64,000 nt of DNA from Pseudalkalibacillus hwajinpoensis. Lineage in GTDB: Bacteria > Bacillota > Bacilli > Bacillales > Guptibacillaceae. Shown here one piece after another: positions 32,737 through 39,890 of the stretch. Made by a program: the position numbers and the translations under genes. Each line of letters starts with the position of its first letter. Position 1 is the stretch's first letter. A model generated the notes under the pieces. It did no database searches. It was not told the origin of the DNA and saw only the letters and a list, made by a program, of their open reading frames with translations. The DNA is taken from positions 62,001 through 126,000 of the forward strand of contig NZ_CP156674.1 in the NCBI RefSeq assembly GCF_039851965.1, written 5' to 3'.

Positions 32737-33315
32737 TTATTTATCTAAAAGTTTTATGGATAAATTGGCTATACCGTGTAGTTTTTCTTTTGGAATGGAG
32801 GTTCTTGTCATTACCCTTAACCCAACACATACAGTATGCAGATGTTCCGCCAGTTCGCCGCCATCGTAATCTGAGGTAAATTCTCCCTCCTCCTGCCCCC
32901 ACAGAATAATATCCTTGAGTAGCTGCTCTGATAGTGTGAACGATTCAGTGGACTTTGAATCCACGTCGGCATCGCGCATTGCCAATTCCACCGCCGAATT
33001 TACCATTAAACAGCCTGAAGGCGAGTTCTCTTCACCATATATCATGAAACTAAAAATAAAGTGAAGAGCCTCCGCTGCAGTTTTGGAGCGTTTAACTTCT
33101 CCCGTAAGCTCAGCTCTGACTTTATCGCGAAATCGATCCATAGCTTTCAAAAACAGCGTATGTTTGTCGCCAAATGTGTCATATAAACTTCTGCGATGGA
33201 TTCCCATATGCTCGACCAGATCGGTCAAGGATGTCTTCTCATAACCTTGTGCCCAAAAGAGCTTCATCGCCTTGTCTAATACTACGTTCTCTTCGAATTC
33301 TTTGCTTCTTGCCAT
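32737..33315 (-). CDS. TetR/AcrR-family transcriptional regulator
   Basis: 192 aa. The N-terminal TetR helix-turn-helix is NVVLDKAMKLFWAQGYEKTS then LTDLVEHMGIHRRSLYDTFG and KHTLFLKAMDRF; the rest is a ligand-binding helical domain with a TetR_C-like CLMVNSAVELAMRDADVDSK. ATG 33315 has a GGGAGGAGGAAAATAG site; the upstream in-frame ATG 33348 has none. It likely represses itself and the downstream oxidoreductase genes. A possible half-palindromic operator (ACCGATCGTTCT) lies just upstream at 33352-33366. Regulators of this type often sense quinones or electrophiles in such clusters. Confidence 0.9.
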   Translation of the reverse strand: MARSKEFEENVVLDKAMKLFWAQGYEKTSLTDLVEHMGIHRRSLYDTFGDKHTLFLKAMDRFRDKVRAELTGEVKRSKTAAEALHFIFSFMIYGEENSPSGCLMVNSAVELAMRDADVDSKSTESFTLSEQLLKDIILWGQEEGEFTSDYDGGELAEHLHTVCVGLRVMTRTSIPKEKLHGIANLSIKLLDK

Positions 33316-33364
33316 TCTATTTTCCTCCTCCCATCGAAAATATAACATATTGAGAACGATCGGT

Positions 33365-33500
33365 AAAGAAAATAAGCATCAAAATCTTCATAGTAAACTA
33401 AGTTGAATTTACAAATAGAACAACCTTGTTCTTTATCGATAAAACCTTCAAAGTCAAAGTCATCAATAATAACTAAGTCATTTTTTTCTTCTATTTTCAT
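33365..33500 (-). pseudogene. zinc-ribbon-like small protein, N-terminal fragment
   Basis: ATG 33500 follows GGGAGGACCT and opens MKIEEKNDLVIIDDFDFEGF then IDKEQGCSICKFNLVYYEDF and DAYF. A CxxC pair is present, and the second CxxC expected of a zinc ribbon should follow YF. Instead the sequence runs into the TetR promoter, so the C-terminal half was lost near 33370. Family only vaguely recalled. Confidence 0.45.
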
Positions 33501-33519
33501 AGGTCCTCCCTTAATTTTA

Positions 33520-33894
33520 CTATCGCACCCGTTATTTAATGATGGTTATAGTGGCTGATTTCAAGTATTGATAGATATAGTCCCTGACTTCTTGTTCCTC
33601 TACAATTCGGGACCCTCCACCCGGGCATCAACCTTACATATCCAACTACAACCATGGCATTAAAGAATAGTCTGTTTCATGCCACTACCTTTTGGTAGTG
33701 GCTCTCTTGATGTCCGAACTGGCTCAATTCGATGGCTGTAATCAACGGTTTCAAAAATAAAAACCAGTAATGTTAAGTGTTAACATCAACCCTTTAGGTT
33801 TAATTCGTATAAGTAATTAAATTCATTTATTCCTACAAAAAAAAGAGGAGAAAATGCCCCTCAAACAATAAACATATATAGTGAATAATTGAAG
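33520..33894. other. gene-free stretch in the transposon
   Basis: It contains a GCACCCGTTATTTAATGATG box-like sequence at 33526 and a perfect hairpin GCCACTACC/GGTAGTGGC near 33679-33701. No gene was found. Confidence 0.4.
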
Positions 33895-34035
33895 TCATTG
33901 TAACAAAACTCGTCCTTTTCTGAACACGCTCCTTGCACTTCGAAACGAGCGCTTTTTATCACTTAAAATGTAACAAAACTCCGTTCATTATTCTATGTGT
34001 ATTAACCTATTATTATTTATCTTATGTTACAATGG
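33895..34035. promoter_or_regulatory. probable resolvase res site and promoter
   Basis: TGTAACAAAACTC occurs at 33899 and again at 33969, exactly 70 bases apart, and an inverted TGTTACA lies at 34025, directly before the resolvase gene. Several spaced subsites upstream of the resolvase gene are the normal res layout of serine resolvases. Confidence 0.5.
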
Positions 34036-34068
34036 AATATAAGGAAAAATGAGAAAAGAGTGATTTTG

Positions 34069-34623
34069 GTGTTAATTGGATATGCACGTGTGTCAAAAGG
34101 ATTACAAAATTTGGATTTACAATCAGATGCTTTAACGCAACACGGTTGTGCGAAAATTTTTCATGATAAAATGAGTGGTACAAAAAAACAACGTCCCGGT
34201 TTAGAAGAAGTACTTCAGTATGCACGTAAAGGCGATACAATTGTTGTTTGGCGATTGGACCGACTAGGACGTAACATGCACGATTTGATTCAAATTGTGA
34301 ACAGCTTAAATGAACGAGGTATTGGCTTTCATAGTCTACAAGAAAACATAACAATGGACAAAAGCAATGCGACAGGGCAATTAATGTTTCACTTGTTCGC
34401 AGCGTTTGCGGAATTTGAACGTAATTTGATTGAGGAGCGCTCTGCTGCTGGACGAGCAGCCGCAAAAGCACGTGGGCGTCTAGGTGGACGCCCGGAGAAG
34501 TATGGATTAAAAGATATTGAAATGATGAAAGCTTTAATTGAAAGTGGCACACCGATTAAAGATGTTGCGGAAAAGTGGGGTGTGTCTCGCACTACGATTT
34601 ATCGCTATTTAGAAAAACAGTAA
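34069..34623 (+). CDS. serine resolvase of the Tn552-like element
   Basis: 184 aa resolvase/invertase. LIGYARVSKGLQNLDLQSDA holds the catalytic serine (YARVS), VVWRLDRLGRNMHDLIQIVN the conserved arginines, and FHLFAAFAEFERNLIEERSA the E-helix. The C-terminal helix-turn-helix is EMMKALIESGTPIKDVAEKW then GVSRTTIYRYLEK. GTG 34069 is chosen by the family start (M-L-I-G-Y) and the GAAAAGAG site; GTG 34060 is an alternative. It resolves cointegrates at a res site that lies just upstream. It is followed after 19 bases by the transposase gene. Confidence 0.95.
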   Translation: MLIGYARVSKGLQNLDLQSDALTQHGCAKIFHDKMSGTKKQRPGLEEVLQYARKGDTIVVWRLDRLGRNMHDLIQIVNSLNERGIGFHSLQENITMDKSNATGQLMFHLFAAFAEFERNLIEERSAAGRAAAKARGRLGGRPEKYGLKDIEMMKALIESGTPIKDVAEKWGVSRTTIYRYLEKQ

Positions 34624-34642
34624 ATCGGAAGGGTTGATGTCT

Positions 34643-36088
34643 ATGCAAAATGAACATCCTCCATTAACAGCGTACTCAGAAGAACAACGACAAGCAGCGA
34701 TGGTAAAGTATAAAATCATTGCGCCTTATCTTACCGACGAAAAAACATTAACTGTCATTACAGAAGAAACCGGCATTGCAAAAAGAACGCTACAATACTG
34801 GATTCGGGACTATAAACAATTTGGATTAAAAGGTTTAATTCGAAAAACGAGAAATGATGCTGGAAAAATACATTTAGAGCCGGAAATTGTCGCTTCGATT
34901 GAACAATTGATATTGAAGTACAAAAGGAATTCATTAACGTCTATTCATCGAATGACCTGTGAGCAATGTCGGAAAAAAGGCTGGCAAGAACCGAGTTATT
35001 ATAAAGTGTATAAGGTATCGCAGTCCCTTTCGCCAAGCTTGAAAAAGTTAGCGCATGATGGCAAAAAAGCATACGACAATCAATATGATTTAATTCATCG
35101 AAGAGAAGCAAGCTATCCCAATGAAATTTGGCAAGCAGACCATACCCCGTTAGATATTATAGTTTTAAATGAAAAAGGAAAACCAGAAAGACCTTGGCTA
35201 ACAATCATTTTAGATGATTATAGCCGAGCAATCGCTGGATACTTTTTAACTTTTGAAAACCCCTCTGCCATACATACATCTTTGGTCTTACACCAAGCAA
35301 TATGGAGAAAAAGTAATCCCGATTGGCAAATATGTGGTATCCCTGAAATGTTTTATACGGACCATGGAAGTGATTTTACGTCCAACCATATGGAGCAAGT
35401 AGCAATTGATTTAAAATTTAACCTAGTCTTTTCTGCAATCGGTGTTCCAAGAGGGCGAGGGAAAATAGAAAGATTCTTTTTAACCATTAATCAATTGTTT
35501 CTCGAAGATTTACCCGGTTATTTGGGGAATCAGTCTGACGCTTCACATCTTACCCTTAAGGAGTTAGATGAAAAATTATTGAATTTCATCATATTTAACT
35601 ATCACCATAGGGTTCATGGTACAACAAAAAAAGAACCGATACATGCATGGAATAATTCTGGATTTCTTCCCAATATGCCTGAGAGTTTGGAAAGTCTTGA
35701 TTTATTATTACTAAATGTAGCAAAACCAAGGAAGGTTCATTCTGATGGGATTCACTTCCAAGGACTAAGATATATAGATACAAACCTAGCTGCATACGTT
35801 GGTGAAACAGTCATTATTCGTTATGATCCAAGGGGTATTGCGGAGATCCGAGTGTTCTATCAAGATAAATACTTATGTACGGCTATTTCCCCTGAAATTT
35901 CCGATTATACAGTAGATTTAAAGGATATTGTTTCAGCACGAAATAAAATACGGAACAATCTAAGGAAACAACTTGATTCTGGAAATACTGTTGCAGAAGT
36001 TGCCTTGTCAAAACAAAAAGAATTGGAGGAAAAGGGGAATAAATCAAATTCCAAAAAGTCGAAACTAAAGAGGTATTTCAATGAATAA
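34643..36088 (+). CDS. Tn552-like (TniA-type) DDE transposase
   Basis: 481 aa, near the 480 aa of the Tn552 transposase. An N-terminal helix-turn-helix (TVITEETGIAKRTLQYWIRD) is followed by the rve core with the triad EIWQADHTPLDIIV (Asp), MFYTDHGSDFTSNHMEQVAI (Asp) and VPRGRGKIERFFLTINQLF (Glu), then a Mu-type C-terminal beta barrel (RYDPRGIAEIRVFYQDKYLC). The start at ATG 34643 is preferred for spacing from GGAAGGG; ATG 34637 is possible. It overlaps the ATPase gene by 8 bases. It cuts and joins the element ends at 28826 or 29953 and 36989. Confidence 0.93.
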   Translation: MQNEHPPLTAYSEEQRQAAMVKYKIIAPYLTDEKTLTVITEETGIAKRTLQYWIRDYKQFGLKGLIRKTRNDAGKIHLEPEIVASIEQLILKYKRNSLTSIHRMTCEQCRKKGWQEPSYYKVYKVSQSLSPSLKKLAHDGKKAYDNQYDLIHRREASYPNEIWQADHTPLDIIVLNEKGKPERPWLTIILDDYSRAIAGYFLTFENPSAIHTSLVLHQAIWRKSNPDWQICGIPEMFYTDHGSDFTSNHMEQVAIDLKFNLVFSAIGVPRGRGKIERFFLTINQLFLEDLPGYLGNQSDASHLTLKELDEKLLNFIIFNYHHRVHGTTKKEPIHAWNNSGFLPNMPESLESLDLLLLNVAKPRKVHSDGIHFQGLRYIDTNLAAYVGETVIIRYDPRGIAEIRVFYQDKYLCTAISPEISDYTVDLKDIVSARNKIRNNLRKQLDSGNTVAEVALSKQKELEEKGNKSNSKKSKLKRYFNE

Positions 36089-36890
36089 AACACAAAAGTT
36101 TATTGAAACAAAAGAATATAAAAGATTTGCAGAGTTTTGTGATGCCTGTATCAAATATAAATATATAGGAATTTGTTATGGATTACCTGGTGTTGGAAAA
36201 ACGTTATCCTCAAGATATTATTCAAATTGGGATTCCATCGAAAAACAAATAGCTTATAAAACAGCAAAGGAAGTAGGCTTAGATGCAGATGAAAAGATAC
36301 TTGAAGCAAGAACAATTTTTTATACAGCTCCAGTAGTACGAGCGACTAAAATGACTGATCAGATTAGTACTATTGGATTCAGAATGAATATGGTAAGAAC
36401 TATGTATAAAGTACTCACTAAAGGAGAAGAAGAAAAATATTCCGCCGACGCTTATGAAGATATCGATCTGATTATTGTCGATGAAATAGATCGACTAAAA
36501 GTACAAAATCTAGAACAACTTAGGGATATCTATGATCGAAATGACATAGCAATGATATTAATTGGAATGCCTGGGATTGAGAAGCGATTAGCTCGATATC
36601 CCCAACTCTACTCTAGAATTGGATTTGCTCATGAATTTGATAAACTTAGTAAAGATGAAACCCATCATATTTTGGAGTATAAATGGGAAGAATTAGGTCT
36701 TTCTATAAAACTAGAAGATTTTTCCGATTAAGCAATAACCAGTATCATTAAAATTACTGGAGGAAACTTTAGGCTCATACAGAGACTTTTCACTCAGATA
36801 GAAAGAATACTTGAAATTAATAATCTTGAAACCATAACAACAGAAGTTGTTGAAGCTGCACGAGACAGTTTAGTAATCGGAATCAAGTAA
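36081..36890 (+). pseudogene. Tn552-like (TniB-type) AAA ATPase, internal stop
   Basis: 270 codons, matching the 271 aa of the Tn552 ATP-binding protein, but TAA interrupts it at 36729. The front 216 residues include Walker A (GICYGLPGVGKTLSSRYYSN), Walker B (IDLIIVDEIDRLKVQN) and the arginine-finger region (ARYPQLYSRIGFAHEF). After the stop the frame continues without shift as AITSIIKITGGNFRLIQRLF then TQIERILEINNLETI to 36890, the C-terminal lid that follows in this family. GAA-to-TAA would explain it. The protein activates the transposase and selects targets. If the shorter product is inactive, the transposon is immobile unless helped in trans. Confidence 0.85.
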
Positions 36891-36895
36891 ATTTA

Positions 36896-36930
36896 AAAAT
36901 CTATCTTTTGAAATGAAGATAGATTTTTTA
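36896..36930 (+). terminator. terminator after the transposition genes
   Basis: AAAAATCTATCTT/AAGATAGATTTTTTA stem around TTGAAATG. Confidence 0.85.
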
Positions 36931-36990
36931 CTTGTCAGATAGTGCAAAATAACACTCAATATATGTGCAAAATAAAATCAAAAGTGACAC

Positions 36991-37014
36991 CTTGAAGACA
37001 CGAAATCGAGATTT
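36991..37014 (+). repeat. half box repeat at the transposon border
   Basis: CTTGAAGACACGAAATCGAG then ATTT, the TTGAAGACTCGAAATCAAGA module of copy 1 with three changes. It begins two bases after the right end of the Tn552-like element, so the element seems to have landed in a box. Confidence 0.6.
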
Positions 37015-37081
37015 ATTTATAAAGTCCTTTATTTTAGCAGCCTTTAATTTAAGTACCTTCTTTCACAATTTCATAACTATG

Positions 37082-37270
37082 TTATTTTTCGCAAGATACT
37101 GACCAATTAATAGCTAATAAATCTAAGTTCTCTTCTGTGATAGTTCTATTATTTCCCACACAAGCATTTTTAGCTTTTGCAAATCCGTTATAACTGGAAG
37201 CAACTCCGATAGCCAACATAACCAAAACCATTAACCCAATTATCCAATTTCTTAACCTTTTCATTTTCAT
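37082..37270 (-). CDS. small exported or anchored protein with two cysteines
   Basis: 62 aa. A basic front (MKMKRLRNW) is followed by a hydrophobic segment (IIGLMVLVMLAIGVASSY) and a polar part with two cysteines (KNACVGNNRT and WSVSCEK). This suits a small secreted or membrane-anchored protein with a disulfide. ATG 37270 has AGGTGG upstream. The family is not recognised. Confidence 0.5.
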   Translation of the reverse strand: MKMKRLRNWIIGLMVLVMLAIGVASSYNGFAKAKNACVGNNRTITEENLDLLAINWSVSCEK

Positions 37271-37396
37271 TGTCTTATACCACCTAAGTAAATCTAAGTA
37301 TTTATTCCTGCCCCGTCAGTTAAAAATGCTAAATTCCCGATAGTTCCTATGCTAATGCTAATGTAATAAAGGCGAGTACTCTATTGAGCAATCTCC

Positions 37397-37726
37397 CCCT
37401 ATAATGGAAGACGCAACATCAATCGCTTTTAATCTATACGTCATTCACGCTCATTCTAAATTCTTTCTTATTTTTCTTTTATCATTAAGATTTAAAACAA
37501 TCTCATAACCAAAGGCAACTATTAAACCCGACCAAAAGATTATAGCCGATGAAAAGAAATCATCTGTAAAAATTAGATTATGAGTGTAGTTCACAAATAA
37601 CAATATCAAATAGGTATAAAAGCCAACTATTGCTCCCTTTTTCCAATTTATCATTTGTCTATTAGTCATAGATTTAAATAAACTCAAAGTAGTTCCTCCA
37701 GGCAAAGGTTATTCTTGAATTGCTCC
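37397..37726. repeat. 330-bp duplicated gene unit, copy 2
   Basis: Partner of 24733-25062, colinear with no gap. Its left box (CTATTGAGCAATCTCCCCCT, 37381) and right box (GAATTGCTCCTCGATACAGG) differ from those of copy 1 outside the shared unit, so the copies sit in different contexts with box-located edges. Confidence 0.9.
37451..37687 (-). CDS. small two-helix membrane protein, copy 2
   Basis: 78 aa, differing from the copy at 24787 at only two residues (GLIVAFGYE and KIRKNLE). The same TTG start follows GGAGGAAC. Both copies are open, which indicates a recent duplication or recent arrival and possibly selection for the product. Function unknown; two hydrophobic helices and a basic tail are all that can be seen. 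Confidence 0.65.
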   Translation of the reverse strand: MSLFKSMTNRQMINWKKGAIVGFYTYLILLFVNYTHNLIFTDDFFSSAIIFWSGLIVAFGYEIVLNLNDKRKIRKNLE

Positions 37727-37810
37727 TCGATACAGGAAGATCACTTTTATATATTAAACTGTACCTATCTCGCTTTAACAACACTTATCTCTTAAGCAAA
37801 TCTCCAACTT

Positions 37811-38056
37811 TCAGGATGATTTTTTTCGTTTGTATTTTTTATATTGCATTATTGCAAATACACTAATAACTATAATGAATGAAATGATAATAGAATATCG
37901 TGAAATCATAAAAAAGAAATCCGGATATGGAATTTCCATAGCTGAAGTCATTCCATTTACATCTGTTGTAGACTTCACTCTATTTACCCCTGCAAACAAT
38001 ATTAGAAAGGAAATAGCCAATGAATATAAACCAGTTTTAACTAACGTCTTTTCCAA
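37811..38056 (-). CDS. small two-helix membrane protein
   Basis: 81 aa. TTG 38056 follows GGAGGGAT: (M)EKTLVKTGLYSLAISFLILF then AGVNRVKSTTDVNGMTSAME and the second helix SRYSIIISFIIVISVFAIMQ with a basic tail (YKKYKRKKSS). An ATG at 38071 would overlap the ribosome site. Family not recognised. The loop between helices should face outside by the positive-inside rule. Confidence 0.55.
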   Translation of the reverse strand: MEKTLVKTGLYSLAISFLILFAGVNRVKSTTDVNGMTSAMEIPYPDFFFMISRYSIIISFIIVISVFAIMQYKKYKRKKSS

Positions 38057-38158
38057 AATGAATCCCTCCATATAACGAAAAAAGCATTGTAGTGTTACAA
38101 AAGTTGCTCACTAACAATTATTTCAAAACAACTTCATTTACACAACTAAATAAAATAA

Positions 38159-38205
38159 GGAGCTTATCTTATTACAGAAAAGCTCCTCTTTTATCGAATA
38201 AGGGC
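38159..38205 (-). terminator. terminator combined with a box repeat
   Basis: On the minus strand CCTTATTCGATAAAAGAGGA leads into a GGAGCTTTTCT/AGATAAGCTCC hairpin and a T-rich run, after the Nudix gene. Same architecture as at 27267. Confidence 0.75.
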
Positions 38206-38226
38206 TGTGCCTTATTATCTAGTTTG

Positions 38227-38646
38227 CTAGTTAACATTCCCCTGAAAAGTGTAAGCTGAAGAAGATTTCAGTAATTCCTCTACTCCTTTTTTATGGTAGG
38301 GCATTAACTCGTTAGCAGTATTAATGTCTACCCACTGTATCTCAGTAATCTCATTCTTATCTTCAAGTTGAACCTCTCCATCAATAACAGTAGCTTGAAA
38401 TGTAAACATTAAACCGTGATGTTGCTGCTTTGTAAAAAATGCCTCATTAACTGCTAGAATCGGCCCTGCTTCAATTTCTAAACCAGTCTCTTCCTTTGTT
38501 TCACGAATAACTCCTTGTTCTAAGGTTTCTCCTAATTCAACTGCTCCACCTGGCAATGACCAAGTTGAATGCGCATTATTCACCATTAATACTTTTTGTT
38601 TTAATGGGTCAAAAATAAACGCATATACTACATCTACTCGTTTCAT
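38227..38646 (-). CDS. Nudix hydrolase
   Basis: 139 aa, single Nudix domain, the usual size. The Nudix box is complete: GGAVELGETLEQGVIRETKE then ETGLEIEAG, giving G-x5-E-x7-R-E-x-x-E-E-x-G. These enzymes hydrolyse nucleoside diphosphates linked to another group, using magnesium bound by the box glutamates. The substrate cannot be told; the 40 residues before the box (DPLKQKVLMVNNAHSTWSLP) follow the MutT pattern. ATG 38646 follows AAAGGTGG. A box-terminator follows the gene, the standard layout in this array. Confidence 0.93.
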   Translation of the reverse strand: MKRVDVVYAFIFDPLKQKVLMVNNAHSTWSLPGGAVELGETLEQGVIRETKEETGLEIEAGPILAVNEAFFTKQQHHGLMFTFQATVIDGEVQLEDKNEITEIQWVDINTANELMPYHKKGVEELLKSSSAYTFQGNVN

Positions 38647-38694
38647 TTCTAAACCACCTTTAATTGTCTAATAAAAAATTTACTGGAAAGAGCG

Positions 38695-38730
38695 ATTACC
38701 TAAGTATGCGGTAATCGCTCCTCGATTGTT
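38695..38730 (+). repeat. box repeat
   Basis: GTAATCGCTCCTCGATTGTT then TAGGAATTCC, downstream of the small unknown gene at 38730. Confidence 0.45.
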
Positions 38731-38905
38731 TAGGAATTCCCTAAAAATTTTGTTTGTAATTCCTTCTCTATAACCTTCTCATCAAAGGAAACTTGATATG
38801 CTTTAGCATTAGGTCTTGAACTGACTATTTTACTAACTTCTTGCTCTATGTAATGAACAACAACACTATCATCTGTGGCAATTCCAGGTTGTATATTCCT
38901 AACAT
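38730..38905 (-). pseudogene. unknown small protein, frameshifted at codon 2
   Basis: The ribosome site CAGGAGGATTTATC leads to ATG 38905, but that frame stops at once. The protein-like frame (RNIQPGIATDDSVVVHYIEQ, EVSKIVSSRPNAKAYQVSFD, KVIEKELQTKFLGNS) begins two codons in, so one base is missing right after the start. About 58 codons, soluble, family unknown. Confidence 0.45.
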
Positions 38906-38981
38906 GATAAATCCTCCTGTATTTTAGTAGAATCACTTTATAGATTATGACATACGTTCTAAGTGCTGATACTCCTTGGTT

Positions 38982-39080
38982 TTAAACCATTTCCAAACTA
39001 GCCCAACCACCGGCAATAAACCACGATTTATTAAAATCCGTCATCAAAGAAGTAACGTTTTGACATTGTTCAAACGACAT
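38982..39080 (-). pseudogene. nucleotidyltransferase-like protein, N-terminal fragment
   Basis: ATG 39080 follows GGAGGATG and reads MSFEQCQNVTSLMTDFNKSW, FIAGGWASLEMV and a stop. The text WFIAGGWA is the start of the ANT(2'')-type or related nucleotidyltransferase fold, in which it is followed by IDLFLG and a D-x-D-type motif. Here it breaks off after GGWA, so only the front remains. Confidence 0.55.
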
Positions 39081-39104
39081 ATACATCCTCCAAAAATAAA
39101 AGGT

Positions 39105-39150
39105 AGTCTTCTATTAAAGCTCCTCTTTAATAGAAGATCAACCAGCAGGT
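39105..39150 (+). repeat. box repeat
   Basis: CTATTAAAGCTCCTCTTTAA followed by TAGAAGATCAACC. The arms TTAAAG/CTTTAA make a small hairpin. Confidence 0.45.
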
Positions 39151-39200
39151 GCTAGCTGATTGTTAAAAATTCATTCCATCTTTAGGATGAATATAATGTT

Positions 39201-39596
39201 TTATTTGATTATTTCACCATCTTTATTACTAACATAAATCTTATATGAATCAACTTTAGACACGGATTTAAGTTCTTCCGACTTCAATATTTCATTTACT
39301 GTTTCCTCTATATCACTTTTTAAAGCCTCAGCATCCTTATCAGAACTTTTTATGGAAGTTTGAATGGTTATAGACTCTTGATAATCAGTAAGAATATCTC
39401 CCACTATACCATTATCTTTTAAGCCTTCCATAACTTGCAACTGTAATAGAGACATTTCCCTTCCTATATTCTCAGGGTCAACGATTTGTTCACTTTCAGG
39501 CAAATTTGGTTTTTCTTCGGAGTTGTAATTAAAACCAAAATATGCACCAAAAGCTATACAAACAATTATGACAAGACCAATTATACTCTTTTTCAA
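39201..39596 (-). CDS. unknown membrane-anchored extracellular protein
   Basis: 131 aa. TTG 39596 has a well-placed GGAGGTG site: (M)KKSIIGLVIIVCIAFGAYFG is a signal anchor, followed by an acidic, soluble domain (EKPNLPESEQIVDPENIGRE ... KIYVSNKDGEIIK) probably outside the cell. The GTG at 39605 overlaps the ribosome site and is unlikely. The helical middle (SDKDAEALKSDIEETVNEIL) may form a coiled coil. Family not recognised. Confidence 0.6.
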   Translation of the reverse strand: MKKSIIGLVIIVCIAFGAYFGFNYNSEEKPNLPESEQIVDPENIGREMSLLQLQVMEGLKDNGIVGDILTDYQESITIQTSIKSSDKDAEALKSDIEETVNEILKSEELKSVSKVDSYKIYVSNKDGEIIK

Positions 39597-39890
39597 ATTG
39601 AACACCTCCTATTAGAGGGTATGTCCAATTTTATGCTCTATGTTAATTTTTGTTATTCCGTTATCCTGCCCTTTTATGGAATACCAATTATTTCAAATCC
39701 GACTATAAAACTCAACAACTTATTCCATAATACAGGAAAAATTAAAACCAATAGTATGCCGAATGAGCAATAAAAAATAACACTTTTGTATATATTTGAG
39801 GACTGTAGTTAACGCTAGTCAACCCTTTTATTGAAATTGTACCATTATAAACCTCCTATTTAATTTACGATGTACATGGGAGGAATGCCA

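Larger units (their letters stand above)
28826..36989. mobile_element. Tn552-like transposon, outer boundary
   Basis: The left end TGTCACTTTTGGAGTTATTT then TGCAC matches the reverse of the right end (TGTCACTTTTGATTTTATTT then TGCAC), and both are followed about 12 bases later by a second AGTG(C/T)TATTT-GCAC site. Such repeated terminal sites and the TGTCA tip are known from Tn552/Tn5053-type elements. Inside are resolvase, transposase and ATPase genes at the right and oxidoreductase cargo at the left. No target duplication was found. An inner left end at 29953 is the alternative. Confidence 0.65.

Noticed and set aside
32326..32879. Plus-strand frames across the tandem-repeat tract
   Set aside because: They arise from the repeats (HSKKHK text) and extend antisense into the TetR gene.
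34022..34552. Minus-strand open frame opposite the resolvase
   Set aside because: It overlaps a well-supported resolvase gene completely and has no recognisable protein features.
28826..36989. Target-site duplication at the Tn552-like element ends
   Set aside because: The six bases outside 28826 (TTTCTT) and 29953 (ACTTGC) do not match those after 36989 (CCTTGA); only CTTG is shared with the inner end, which is too little.
9904..39800. Classical integron with attC sites and IntI
   Set aside because: No IntI-type integrase with its extra domain was found, and the boxes lack the paired RYYYAAC/GTTRRRY core sites; GTTAAGG in the composite repeats fits only in part.
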